From NCBI GenBank assembly GCA_047967505.1, contig CM106538.1: a stretch of 64,000 bases of DNA, one strand, 5' to 3'. The position numbers and the translations under genes are program-made. This DNA comes from Dipteris shenzhenensis (Eukaryota > Polypodiophyta > Polypodiopsida > Gleicheniales). Positions 32,201 to 44,383 of the stretch are shown here, one piece after another. The first letter of the stretch is position 1; each line of letters starts with the position of its first letter. The notes beneath the pieces are model-generated. The model had not been told where the DNA came from. It did not search any database and was given only the letters and a program-made list of their open reading frames with translations.

Positions 32201-34500
32201 GCAATGGTCTAATGAAATCAAGAAAGGACTTTCATTGGAAATGCAAGAGCTATCAACTTAGAATAATAAAGTCATGACTAGAATATGATTTTGTAAAGAA
32301 AGATTAGGAGCTTTGAATCCTCTAGAAGAGTAGATTAAAACCATGATTGATGAAGATGTAGGGGATATCTCAAGAACATTTACATCAGACACAAATATGT
32401 CATAGTTTTAGGATAAACTTGTAGTCTAGATGTGTGCTCTCTAGGCTCAGATCTAGGCTAGGCTAATGCATCTATAGAATCAACCTGTGGATGTCTATGA
32501 TAAGCAAATAGAAACTATTTCCAAATTTTTATTTCAAAAGAGGGTGGAAGAGTTGTAGAAGGAGGTGTATTTTTGGAAATCTAAGGTGCCTCTAGCTGAA
32601 AGCTTGGAGCAAACCATATCCTTGCTAGAGGAGAGTTCCCAATAGACAGGATGACAAGAAGAACCAAAAATGCCCTCAGCTAGATTTGCTTCCCTTTCTA
32701 AACCATTTATTGTATTTCCTTCTATTGTTCACCAAAGTGTCCTAGATGTCAATGATGATGTAGGAAAGGTACAGTGTGCAAAGACACAATGTGCTGCAAT
32801 CAATAGAAACCTTAGTAATGGCTTTCCACACCTATAGTTCTAGGAAATGTACAAATTTGGAAGAAACAACAAAAACTACAACTGATAATGTAGATACAGT
32901 CAAAAAATCTTTAAATTTCTTAATAGAGAAAATAGTAAGTGATAATGTAATCATTTTTCATGTAGATGATGAACACATTACTGATGCAGCAAAGAAACCA
33001 GTAAAAATTCTTAAATTGGTAGATAACTTAGAGTTGGATATCTGAAAAAAATGAGACTTTTATTAAAGATGAATTTGCACCAGTGCGACAAAATCGCAAA
33101 CAAAGAACTTGACCAATGATCTATGATTTATTTATAGTAATGTTTTACCAATATAGTTAGTTATGAAATTTTGGATATGTTTTCTATAACTTTGGCACAA
33201 TTTGTAGATAGTTTCTACTTGGGAGTATAGTTGATAGTTGTGTATGGGAGTGGTTGGTACCTTGGTACTGCACCAAACTCTACTAACAATCAACTCCTTG
33301 TGAGATGTTACACCAAAGTCATCAACTATAATCCAAAAGTAAGAAATGAAGCTTTTGCAGTGGGTTTAGATCCATGAATTTTAACCAAATTCCTATCCAC
33401 TAGCTGTTCAAGATGTTAACTGGACATAAAATGACCCCAAATTACATTCAAAAGTATATGGTAAATCTAGCAATCAGATTGAGATGTTAAGAGTCACCAA
33501 TAAGATGTTTTACCTTTTTAAATTTATCTTTCAGTTTGGATCCATAGTTGTTGCATGACTAGTCATATCTTGAGAGCAATTGAATCTTGGAATATAGATG
33601 ATGAAATATTACTGAGCATTGTGTGCAATTTGCATTTTTGTTTTTTGATTTCTTTAAGCTATGCTATGAGAGATGCAGTTTTGTAATCAAAGAGGGAGGG
33701 ATTCATTGTTCAATTCTTAGTTGAGTGCTTTCCAAAATATTTGAGAGAAGAAATATGAATAGATGATCCTTGCATTGCAACTCAATCTATTCCAACAAGT
33801 AGAACGAGCCAAGTCCAAATAGTAAAATATCTTAATACATCTTAGAATATTGTACCATGACAAAAATAAGAACATGAGGTGAACCAAAAAAAGAAGTGAA
33901 GGGCATACAAAAAAGATAAAGTGAAGATTGAGTATACAATGCAATGAGTAATGTGTGATTTTATCCCATGCATCTACCATGGTTTCAATGAAGTTTTTCC
34001 TATCACTTTTATACAATTGCGCATCGTCATCATTTATGTAAGGCTTTTGCAAATATCGTTGCTCTATCTAGTGCTTTCCAAACACTGCTCTCAAATTTAA
34101 CACATTAGGGTCAACTTCGAGGTCTGTGGTATACTCACATAACTCTTTCCAAAGGACCAAGTCATACTTAATTGATTTTTATCACAAAAGCTTTTGTGAC
34201 TTTGTGCTCCCCATGGAAATTTATTGGGGAAGTTTCTTGATTTTCTTGAAAGTTGTGTGTCCTTACAAAGCTTCACATTTCCTCTATGTAGTCCCATGCT
34301 TCATAGAAGAGCTTTGACATTCCGCACATGATGCAACTCTCTTTTCAAGTGTCCTACTCCATGCATATACCATGTGTAAATAAATTTAGTTATTAGTCAG
34401 ATGCATCCTAGCAGAAGCAGAGAGCACAAAAAAATACACCCTTTCTAATGGAATGTTTAAAATTACATCCCATTTCTTATAAAGTTTTTCTTGCTTGGGT
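32200..34500. other. Probable tail of the Ty3 element and AT-rich DNA
   Basis: From 32200 to about 33050 the plus strand has open, charged, helix-like text with stops, including an 89-codon ORF at 32776-33045 with no recognised domain. It may be the trailing region of the decayed Ty3 element. From 33050 to 34500 I see nothing that I can support. Confidence 0.3.
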
Positions 34501-34546
34501 CCAACGTCCTAATCAAAATTCATTACTCATTGGTGCATGCATGTGC

Positions 34547-34547
34547 A

Positions 34548-34583
<36 letters not shown>

Positions 34584-34694
34584 TGCACGTACATGTGCCC
34601 ATATGTGCATGCATGTGGGTGCGCACACACACACACACAGTGTGTGTGTATGTGTGTGTGTGTGTGTGTGCATGCCTCACGAGAGAGAGGGGGG

Positions 34695-34721
<27 letters not shown>
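34547..34721. repeat. Compound microsatellite (GT)n, (GC)n, (AC)n, (GA)n
   Basis: A run of GT passes into GC and CATG-rich text, then AC, GT again and finally a (GA) run that ends at 34721. The long frames reading through on both strands (Cys-Val or Arg-Glu repeats) are not genes. Confidence 0.95.
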
Positions 34722-34725
<4 letters not shown>

Positions 34726-35240
34726 ATTAATGTCTTCGGGAGGCCTCACGGGCCTCTATGAGACAAAGTACACACCAAAAAAGAGCAACTACTACATCTC
34801 TGGGAATCAGAGAGTCGAGGAATGCACATGGCATCTTAGCTCAAAGTTATTTTAGCACACAACTATGTTTCTAGTCTTACCATAAAATGGCCTTCGTTAC
34901 ATCAGTTTAAGACTGAGACGCTTTAATTAGAAGCTTGCCCATCTCGATACACTGCCCATTTGCGTGCTTTGTGTGCTTCCCACTTTGGTGAGTTCACTAT
35001 TCCTTTGTTTGAGCTGAATTAGAGTGAGCTCCTCAGATATCCAAATCTTTGTACCCCTTAGTTTATGTGTTTGTCCAAGGGTCTTAACACTTGCTGTCGC
35101 TAAAGTAGACCTGTCCTTGTGTGCCGTTTTGACTGATATTGCATATATCATTCTCGTCCCATTCAATTTGTGGTATTTCTTCCTTGAGGCATGTGATAAT
35201 GTCTTCTATGGATTTTTCCTCATGAAGGCACTATTGTTTC

Positions 35241-35931
35241 TGTTAGATATCAATGCTCCACTCTCATGTAACTACGCAGGAACCAGCTAACTCTACTTGT
35301 AAGCCCCCCATATGAGGAGAAGGCATTTGAGTAGCTCGGTTATCCGGTAGGTCCTAGTTTAGACACCAGATGGGGGCCATGTGTGGCTTGATGGCTGGAC
35401 GGCTTCAGATAGAATTGGCACACTGCCAACTAGGCTACATGCAAGTGCGGGAAGGCATCCCATGACTGATCGCACTGAGGGTAGACGGAGCATTTCCCGG
35501 GGCAACCCACTCTCGGGCTACAGGGCCCGTTTGGAGCCCCAGATGATCCCGGATGGCTCTGGGCCAAACAATAACCATAGGTGAGTTGCTCTATTCTGCG
35601 CCACGGTTCTAACGTGTGGTCGGTGGCCTATTTTGGGCTTGACTGGGTCTAACCGACTACGACTAGTGGCTATATAAGAGCAAGCCCGTGAATCCCATCA
35701 TCATCACTGGCTACAACAACCCTGATTCCTTAGCATCCATCCTCCGTCCTCTACTGTTTCCAGCGCACCATCGAAGCTCACATAGGAGCACACGACTGGG
35801 AGGTAGCGCCATCTATTGTGTTAGTTTTACAGTAATCAAATTTTTTATTCTCCATACTATCTGCTTTTCTCTCTTGCATACGAGATCCTGTTATCTGCTG
35901 TTGAGCACAGACGTTGTATTGTTTTCTTACA
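35241..35931 (+). repeat. 5' LTR of the copia element
   Basis: 691 bp, TG...CA ended. A TATATAAG box lies at 35671-35678 after a GC-richer U3, marking the likely promoter. The U3 matches both solo LTRs at 60.2 and 61.9 kb. Relative to the 3' LTR it lacks about 45 bp just before the TATA region. Confidence 0.93.
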
Positions 35932-35943
35932 TGGTATCAGAGC
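35932..35943 (+). other. Primer binding site (initiator tRNA-Met type)
   Basis: TGGTATCAGAGC directly follows the 5' LTR. This is the standard minus-strand primer site of plant copia elements, complementary to the 3' end of initiator tRNA-Met. Confidence 0.93.
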
Positions 35944-36001
35944 TTGGGCTCTAGCAAGAAGATTTGGTAGTGTGTTTCTGTTTGCGAGCAGATTGTGAGA
36001 G

Positions 36002-39000
36002 ATGGCCCAGCCCGCAAGATTGCGAATCCCACCGTTCAGCGAAAGCAAATAGTTGGACGGCACTAACTATCCACTCTGGAAGTTCAAGATGAAGACCATC
36101 CTAAATGCATACGAGCTTTGGGATATTGCTACTGGGGTGGACGTGAAGCCGATTGCGAGACCGAATCCTGCCAATGCTGGACAACAAATAGTACCAAGTG
36201 CGGATGAGATTCTCACGTGGACAAGAAGAAATGCAGATGCGTTGTCTTCTATTGTCTGCAGTGTAAGTGATTCTATCATGGCGTTAATTCAACATGTCAC
36301 CACAGCGGAGGAGGCATGGACGGTCTTGAAAAATCAGTACGAGACCATGAATCAGACGCAGATTCAGAATCTGGAGACTCAACTTGCAAACGAGAAACTA
36401 TCTGAGTCTGAAACAGTAGAAAAGTTCATCACCAGGGTGAAGAATCTGTTCGATCAGATGACTGCAATGGCATCACCATCACCAGCGAGAATCTAGCACG
36501 AAGGTGCATACGGATTCTCCCACCAAAGTACGATGGTCTTGTTACGGCATTGAATACGCATAACAAAAATCCGTCCCTCAACTTTGAGGATTTCAGCGCG
36601 ATGCTTCTGGAGGAGGAGATGCGTCAAAAGACGAGGACTGGAGAAGATTCGGCTTTCTCGGCTGGATCAAAGAAAGATATTGGTAAGGACTCTGATAACC
36701 CATCTTCTTCTGATGATAAAAAGAGAAAGAAGAAGATCAAGTGCTTCTATTGCAACAAGGCAGGGCATGAGTAGAATGAGTGCCGGAAGAAGATTGCAGA
36801 TGGGAAGAACAGAGTAAAAAAAGAGTCCAGGAACAGCGCGCAGGCAGTACCAGTAGAGCTGTTCATAGCAATTGAGGATATTTGCACGGAGGTAGTTCAT
36901 GTACTTGCGGATGAGCCTTGGATTATTGATAGTGGTGCATCGCGCCACATTACCAGTCGGAAGGATTGGTACAGCTCTCTACATTTGGTAGGGAATGACA
37001 TCCTGGTAGCAGTCGGCAATGATGCAAAATGTCCAGCAAAAGGAAAAGGTACGATTGGTCTCAAGTCAGATGGAGTTGTAAAATAGTTGTCCGATGTTCT
37101 TTATGTACCAAATATCAAGAGGAACTTGTTGTCCGTTTCTGCGATCACGGATCGGGACCTCAAAGTTCACTTCAATAAAAATGGCGCACAGATTTTGGAT
37201 TTTCAAGGGAAGGTCATTGGTAAAGGTACATGGCGCAACAACATCTATGAAGTCTCAACTTTCAGTGCTCGAGCCGATGTAACACTAAACTGTGGCATGA
37301 GAGGTTTGGTCATCTAAACCTTAGTTCTTTAAAGGAGATGCATAAAAGAGGAATCATTACAAACCTACCAAAAATTTCAGATCTGCCCGATGTACGCGAA
37401 GCTTGCATGATGGGCAAGCAGCATCGACAACCCTTTCTTAAAGAGGCCAGCAGGGCAAAGGCTCCTCTAGAGCTCGTTCACATGGACCTCTGCGGAAAGA
37501 TGGAGACGGAAGCTTTGGGTGGTTCCTACTACTTCATGATGCTGATCGATGACTACAGTAGAAGGATATGGATATACTTCCTGAAGACTAAAGATGAGGC
37601 TTTTAGTAAGTTCAAAGAATGGTATGTAATGGTCGAGAAAGAAACGGGGAGGAAGGTGAAGAAGTTGAGGTCAGACAGAGGTGGTGAGTTCACATTAAGT
37701 GAATTCGAAAGTTACTGCAAAAGTCATGGGATCAAGATGCAGAAACCCCTGCCACATACATCATAGCAAAATGGAGTAGCAGAGTGCAAGATGCACGTCA
37801 TCTGCGAAATGGGCAGGAGTATGATGAAAGGGAAAGATTTGCCAAAGACTTTCTGGGCTGAAGCATGTAACACGGCAGTTTACATTCTGAATCGTAGCTA
37901 CACGAAGGCTGTGAATGGGATGACTCCACTGTAGGCCTTTTCTGGTAAGAAACCTTCAGCTGCACATTTTCAGAGTTTTTGGATGTGACTGTTTTGTGCA
38001 TGTCCCTGATGCTAACAGGACCAAATGGGAACCGAAGAGCCGGAAGTGTATTTTCTTGGGTTACAGTGAAGAGGCGAAGGGTTACCGTCTCTATAATCCT
38101 ATTACTAAGAAGGTAATAGTAAGTCATGATGTGGTCTTCTCAGAAGAGCCGCATCAATTGGAGGAGGATGCTTCCTTCCCAGACAACCAGGACCAGGATA
38201 TCCATCCTATACAACCACCAACAACAGACCGAACTCCCCCAACGGTGCTTGGGAGGATTCAAGATAAAGAAGAGGAAGAAGAGCCTGCAGAACCACAATA
38301 GAACAGCCATTCCCGAAGTGGGTAAAGCAGCTTTTGAAAGGCAGAGAACCTCCATCCATTGAGGAGGAACCATCTGATTACCGTCAGTCCAAGAGATTAG
38401 AGGAGCAAAGAAGGGCGCAGGAACACTTGGTCAACTACGCTTTGATGACAGAGGTAATCCGTGCTGAAGAACCCAAGTGTCTTGAAGAGGCACATGGTGA
38501 TGATAGGTGGATGGAGGCTATGCAGTCAGAGTATGGCTCCATAATGAAGAACAACACTTGGGACCTTGTGGATCGACCACCAAAACGCAAGGTGATCGGC
38601 ACCAAGTGGGTGTACAAGACCAAGTACAAGTCCGACGGCATGTTGGATAAGTACAAGGCTCAGTTCATGGCAAAAGGATTCCACAGGTACATGGTTTTGA
38701 TTAGCAGGATACTTTTGCTCCCACAACTCGACTAACCACAATTCGCAATGTTTTGGCTTTAGCAGCACAGGAAAGTTGGCCCGTGTTTCAGATGGATGTA
38801 AAATCCACCTTTTTGAATGAAGATCTCAAGGAGGAGATATACGTGGAATAACCACCAGGTTTTGTGATCCCCGGTTCAGAAGGTAAATTCTGTAAACTAA
38901 AGAAGGCACTTTACGGGCTGAAATAGGCCCCACGAGCGTGGTACCAGCGGATTGATGCCTACTTTCTGCAAAACGGGTTTAGGAGGAGCCCATCTGATGC

Positions 39001-39955
39001 AAATTTGTATATCTACTGAGAAGGAGACAGGTGTATGATCGTGTCCTTTATGTGGACGACCTTGTCATAATAGGGAACCATGAAGAAAAGATCTCGCAGA
39101 CAAAGCAGTTGCTAGGAAGAGAGTTTGAAATGACAGACCTTGGACTGATGCATTTCTATTTTGGGATTGAAGTTTGGCAAGAGCCAAAACAAATCTTCAT
39201 CTCACAGCTGAAGTATGCTGGAGAGATACTGATGGCATTTAGCATGGCTGAGTGCAAGATAGTTGGCACCCCTATGGAGGTTGACGTGAAGCTCTCAAAC
39301 GAGGATTCATCACCACTGGTGGTCGAAGCGAAGTACAGAAGGCTTGTGGGCAGTTTGATTTACTTGTGCAACACACGGCCGGACATCAGTTTTGCGACTG
39401 GTGTACTAAGCAGGTTTTCCAATAAGCCTCGGGAGAACCATTAGAGTTTAGATTTGATTATGGCATCACCTATTTCAAGGGCAACATCTTGATCGGATTT
39501 TGTGACTCGGATTGGGCAAGAAACGTGGACAGCAGGAGATCAGTGACAGGTTACTATTTCTCACTTGGATCTAGAGCTGTGTCATGGGTCAGCAAGAAGC
39601 AACCCACAGTTGCTTTTTCTTCTACCGAGGCTGAGTACAGAGATCAGCATGTTTTGCTTCTTGTAAGGCAGTGTGGTTGAGGAGGATTTTAGGGGACATG
39701 GGTGCAGTGCAAAACAAGCCTACGTAGTTATCATGTGACAATCAGAGTTGCATGGCAATTGCAAAGAAGCCTATGTTCCACGCTTGCACAAAACACATTG
39801 AGATTCAGTATCACTTTGTACGCGAGCTCATCATGGATGGAGAGGTCGACTTGGTGTACTGTTCGACTACAGAGAATGCTGTGAACATCTTCACGAAGGC
39901 TCTTGGAAGAGACTTGCTGGAGAGGCATCTTCATCGACTTGGGCCGAAAAAGTAA
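36002..39955 (+). pseudogene. Copia gag-pol polyprotein, disrupted
   Basis: Gag starts at ATG 36002 but meets TAG at 36050; the same frame then runs to 36496 and shifts. The zinc knuckle 'CFYCNKAGHE*NEC' (near 36740) has a stop. Protease reads 'WIIDSGASRHIT' (near 36910). Integrase (37290-37980) has 'ACMMGKQHRQPF' with the first Cys of the zinc pair changed to Arg, 'LVHMDLCGKM', 'RSDRGGEF' and 'QNGVAE'. RT (38400-39200) has 'KWVYKTKYKSDGMLDKYKA', 'FQMDVKSTFLNEDL', 'LKKALYGLK*APRAWYQ' and an intact 'LYVDDLVI'. RNase H (39480-39955) has 'GFCDSDWA', 'STEAEY' and 'TKHIEIQYHF'. At least ten stops or frameshifts separate the blocks. The domain order PR-IN-RT-RH defines copia. Confidence 0.93.
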
Positions 39956-39969
39956 GTTCACTTGCAGGT

Positions 39970-39985
39970 GGACATTGAGGGGGGG
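39970..39985 (+). other. Polypurine tract before the 3' LTR
   Basis: A purine run ending in seven G directly precedes TGTTAGATATC of the 3' LTR. It is the plus-strand primer in copia replication. Confidence 0.8.
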
Positions 39986-40715
39986 TGTTAGATATCAATG
40001 CTCCGATACCCCAAAAGGCAAACCTAAGATTAGTGGTTTGGTAATCTCTTTAAAACCACTCAATTCGGAATATGGTAAAGTTGCTCCTGGTTGTGGGACT
40101 ACTCTCCCGATTAATTCCAACTCCCACATAGGAGAGGAAAGCGAAATGTCTCGAGAAGCAAACAGTCTATTTGGCCGCTATACATGGCCAACATCAAGAA
40201 ATAGAATAGAGGTGTATTCCGCGTAGTAGACAGAGCATTTCTTGGGGCAGCCCACTCTCGGGCTGCGGGGCCCGTTTGGAGCCCCAGATGATCCCGGATG
40301 GCTCGGGGCCGAACGGTGACCGTAGGTCAGTTGCTCTATTCTACGCCACGGTTCTAACGTGTGGTCAATGGCCTATTTCGCCGACCTCCAGTCGGTTGTT
40401 TTGGGCCGACTGGGTCGGTCTCCCAATTGGGTCTAACCGACTATGAATGGTGGCTATATAAGAGCAAGCCTGTGAAGCCCATCATCATCACTGGCTATAG
40501 CAACCCTGATTCCTTAGCATCCAGCCTCCGTCCTCTACTGTTTCTAGCACGCCATCGAAGCTTCTCACACAAGAGCGCATGGCTGGGAGGCAGCGCCATC
40601 TACTGTATCAGTTTTACAATAATCAAATTTTTGATTCTCCATACTATCTGCTTTTCTCTCTTGCATACGAGATGCTGTTATCTGTTGAGCACATACGTTG
40701 TATTGATTTCTTACA
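39986..40715 (+). repeat. 3' LTR of the copia element with foreign U3 segment
   Basis: 730 bp. The first 19 bp match the 5' LTR, then about 230 bp (about 40005-40230) are unrelated to the 5' LTR and to both solo LTRs. From GAGCATTTC (about 40235) onward it aligns again to the end, with its own extra segment near 40380-40430 and a TATATAAG near 40455. Confidence 0.9.
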
Positions 40716-40944
40716 GTTTCAACCCCCCAATGCATAAATATTTCTATTATGCACTCTGGATTCTTGCTCTTTTACTTCCATATAGAGATCAGCTTTATCT
40801 ACTTTTTTACTAACATTAACAATCATCTCTTCTTTGATAGAACTTGCTTGGTTAGTGATCATTTCCTTAACCGTGGAGACTAGCTATGGTGCTGGTGGAC
40901 ATACGCTGCATTTGTGTAATACTTCTGCCATAAATTCATGTTTT

Positions 40945-41074
40945 CCATTGCTCTCCATGTCCGTACCTTCCTTCCAAGTTGGAGCTTGAGCTCTTGCACT
41001 TCTTGTTGTCCATTGCTCTCCATGTCTGTACCTTCCTTCCAAGTTGGAGCTTGAGCTCTTGTACTTCTTGTTAT
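40945..41074. repeat. 65-bp tandem duplication
   Basis: Two almost identical copies of a unit beginning CCATTGCTCTCCATGT, offset 65 bp. It lies just outside the copia element. Confidence 0.9.
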
Positions 41075-41079
41075 AAGTA

Positions 41080-41970
41080 ATAAATTTGGTCCTGTGGGTC
41101 TAAAATCGGATACATCTTTGCATAAGGGGAGGGTGATGGGAGGGATGCAATGGTCGAGTTGGTGACCTTGCTAGCTGACAAGGCAAAGGTATTGACCATG
41201 GGTTCCATCGTGGCCTATGTGGATCAGGTATCCCCTTGCTTGGACTAACCCGCGGGTTGGCTTGGGGGTTCAAACCAACTCGGGGATTCAATCTTGCATC
41301 GGATTGGTGTGCACTTCCAATTGTTTCCTCTTCCATGATTAGATCTTTTATTGGATGAATTACCTCTCCAATAACTTCCTCTATGGTGTTGAATTCATTG
41401 TCTTACCATGTGGCTTATTGTTCATCTATCATTCACGTTGATGTGTAGATGTTTTCCGACATGGCCTTCTATTATTGAATAGTAATGCTTTGCACAAGGT
41501 TTTCATAACCTTCTCCTTATTCTTTTAGAAAAGCCTAAACCAATTCTCTTGGTTTCATCCAACTATTGTTAGCTACATGTTTACATCCTTGATCATAAGT
41601 ACATATGGATCTCATTGTGCTACTTGTAACTCAAATTTTATTTGTCATTGTCAAAATTCAAAATGTGTTCTTTGCTTTGTAAAGAGTTCAAATATGTCCC
41701 ACGTTGCTTGGAGGTCTTGACCATTCCAATTTGTCCTGACATAACATCTTGGTGTTCTGTATGATCAAACGATACACATTCTAGTCCCAATCTACTAGCC
41801 TTTTAGTAATTCTGAGGTCTTCACGATATTTGGGATATTAGGTGATCATTCCATCAACGTGTCTCATAGAGCTAGGATTGTGATTAGATAACCTTTGTTA
41901 AAAGCTGACCTGGGGTTGGGCGACCTAGGATTAATTGAATGCCTAGAGACTTGTGTGACCTACCAACTAT
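41080..41970. other. Intergenic, no gene seen
   Basis: No supported gene. A 78-codon minus frame at 41100-41336 is Pro/Arg-rich and unrecognised. Confidence 0.35.
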
Positions 41971-41975
41971 AGACC

Positions 41976-42733
41976 TTAGATATGCAAAGGTATCTTAAAC
42001 GTCTTCACTATGAAGATCACTGATGGGTTGCATCCATGCTCTGAGTCAAGGCTTTGTGAACAAGGTGAGAACTATGTATGTGAAATTATGGACAAAGATT
42101 TGACCTAACAACAAGTGCCTAGTATTTGTGGATGTCAACTATCAATTTATCTTTGCCAAGCAGTCTTGTAAAGCCAAAACCTACCTCATTAGTTGGTCAG
42201 GAGAATGTCTTCAACTCCAACATAACTTTAGACTAGTGAGAATCCACTCAGAAGTGTCACTGCCCGAAGTCAAACTAACAACACACCAAATAGCACTCGT
42301 AGCCTAAGGAAGTACATTCAACTAAATAGAGTGGCAACGCCTCATCGACGCTCAATTCTTTGAACTAGATGATGATGCTTCTTCATGAAAGTCTTGCAAG
42401 AATAAGAATAAACTGGGGGGAGAATCCACTCACAAAACACCAAACAATACTCGCAACCTAGGCAGTACATCAAACTTGCAATGAGCAATCTTGCAAGAAC
42501 AACTCATAAGGCAAATTCACAAGGCTTAGACCTTAAGTCACCGCCAAAGCTTTGTAAGAAGACTCACAAGACAGCTCCATGTGAATCTTTATAAGAACAA
42601 CTCCATAATTTCACATACATACAAAATGGTTCTCACCTCGTTCACAAAGCCTTGAGTCAGAGCATGGATGATATCCATCAGTGATGTTAGTAGAGAAGCC
42701 GTTTAAGATACCTTTGCACATCTAAGGTCTTAT
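41976..42733. repeat. Inverted repeat, arms about 125 bp, loop about 500 bp
   Basis: GACCTTAGATATGCAAAGG near 41972 pairs with CCTTTGCACATCTAAGGTC near 42712, and CATGCTCTGAGTCAAGGC near 42034 with GCCTTGAGTCAGAGCATG near 42648. The arms stay alignable to about TTATGGA/TCCATAA on the inner side. The loop has no recognisable ORF. This looks like a non-autonomous TIR or foldback element; target duplications were not clear. Confidence 0.8.
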
Positions 42734-42751
42734 CCCGTGACAAGTACACAG

Positions 42752-43132
42752 CATAGTTGCCAGACGTTTGGAAAATTTTCCAAACGTGTTTCGATTCAAA
42801 ATTTTCCCCAAGTGCTTGTTTAACCAAAAATTATATGGCTACTATATAAGTACACATTCCTGGGACGTAAAATGCATGATTTCATTCACTAATGGCACCC
42901 AGGACTCTAAGGAACATGAGGAAAACATTTCAGCAATCTAATATGTTCATACACTTAGAAGGCGTTTTCCAACAAAGTGTGATGGCGACAGCTCCTTAGA
43001 CTCTTTAGATAAAGGCCAAAACTTAAACTTAGGGCCTTTTGCCCCAAAAACCAATGCCAAAAAAATGCGTTTTTTGTTTCCAAACGTTTGGCAACGTTTC
43101 AAAAATAAAAAACGTGTTTCATTGCAACTATG
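42752..43132. mobile_element. MITE-like element with a 24-bp perfect palindrome
   Basis: CATAGTTGC at 42752 and GCAACTATG at 43124 form inverted ends. Inside, ACGTTTGGAAAA/TTTTCCAAACGT at 42764-42787 is a perfect 24-bp palindrome, and the far end repeats the same words (CCAAACGTTTGGCAACGTTT). About 380 bp with no ORF fits a miniature inverted-repeat element. The superfamily is unknown. Confidence 0.6.
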
Positions 43133-43139
43133 ATGCCAC

Positions 43140-44380
43140 TATACACAACCCTTCCCGCCTACCTCATTCACCTGTCCAATTCTCATGTGCACCATTAGTC
43201 TAACCCGAACCTCAAACCTATAATCAACCAACTTTGAAATCTGCTTCAATTACCTATTCGAAAGAGTTGAATGTTGCAGAACAATGTCTTGTCCATGCCC
43301 AGAATTTGTCCTTTCGTCACCTCACACACGTTACATTCAATACTATCATACACACCAATCTGTCAAACAAACATACAGGTCTGTTACAGAGTATTCAGTC
43401 TCTTGACCATTCGAACTGGTGGTCTGGGACATTGTTAGTCCTCTTCCAAAATCTAAACATGGCAATGTCTACATAGTCGTTCCCATGGAATATCTGGGAG
43501 TGTGAAGCACAAGCAATTCGGAATGCAAGTGCTGATACTGCTGCAAAATTTCTCGTGGAAGATACTCATATCATGTGAGCTTAACATCATAAATACAAAC
43601 AAAACACATGGTCACAAGAGTCTGTTCAACTTCATCATGCATACCATGTTGTAGGCAATGACAGCAGCACCAAAAATACGTGCAAATCGCATGCATCTCC
43701 AAAAACATCAACCTCAAAACAAAACCCACAAGGGTACACACTGATGCCACTACGCATAGTACAAACTTGTTTCAACGACATCCCCAGCAAGATCATCAGC
43801 CTCTGTGTTTAATTTCACAAGACTGAACCAGTCAAACTATCCCCATTGTGACTTTGTGACCAATACCAGGACTGCCTTCACCATAGAGCCACCCATATAC
43901 AAACTTACTCCTTAAGCATACACCAGTGCTCAAAATTTAACCACAATGGAAGAGGGATCACAATGCTGCAAACTTTATGTCAAAGTGAGAAGATGTTGAT
44001 AACATGCTCACGTTAAAGGGAATAACATAAAAGGTCAAAACACATAAAACACAGGAAAACTCCCCAAAAATCCATGCAGTAACGTAAAAATAATATAAAT
44101 GATGCCGCTTCACCATTCATTCATTTGGTTAAAGGTCCTTTGGCTATCTCGTTAAGGACTCGAGGCGATTGACTCTTAGGAAACCCATCTCTACATTAAA
44201 GAGAGAATCAGATGTGGTCCAACTGTACAAGATGCATTTGAAACCCTTCAATACCTGACATTATCACCTTGAAGGATCATAGCTTTACATACTAGTAGCC
44301 CCACAGCAATAATTTTGTCAACGAATAGCTATGCTTCATTTTGCAAATACTCCGGATGCCTACTATTCTTCATTTTGCAA
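43140..44380. other. Intergenic and 3' flank of the cystatin gene
   Basis: No gene is supported between the MITE-like element and the cystatin stop codon at 44384. The part from about 44100 may be cystatin 3' UTR. A short duplicated word (CTTCATTTTGCAAATACT) lies at 44335-44384 and overlaps the stop region. Confidence 0.4.
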
Positions 44381-44383
44381 ATA

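Larger units (their letters stand above)
35236..40720 (+). mobile_element. Full-length but broken Ty1/copia element with TSD
   Basis: The element spans 35241-40715 between a perfect 5-bp target duplication GTTTC (35236-35240 and 40716-40720). It has a 5' LTR (35241-35931), a tRNA-Met-type primer binding site TGGTATCAGAGC starting at 35932, gag-pol remnants (36002-39955), a G-rich polypurine tract (about 39970-39985) and a 3' LTR (39986-40715). Both LTRs begin TGTTAGATATCAATGCTCC and end TTACA. Multiple stops and frameshifts in gag, integrase and RT show that it cannot make its own proteins. The LTRs share R/U5 and a TATA box but not about 230 bp of U3, which is unusual for one integration event. 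Confidence 0.93.

Noticed and set aside
34448-34855. 135-codon and overlapping ORFs on both strands
   Set aside because: All run through a compound GT/AC/GA microsatellite and carry only repeated dipeptides.
35381-35954. Short ORFs within the copia LTR
   Set aside because: They lie within a non-coding LTR and recur in the 3' and solo LTRs with broken frames.
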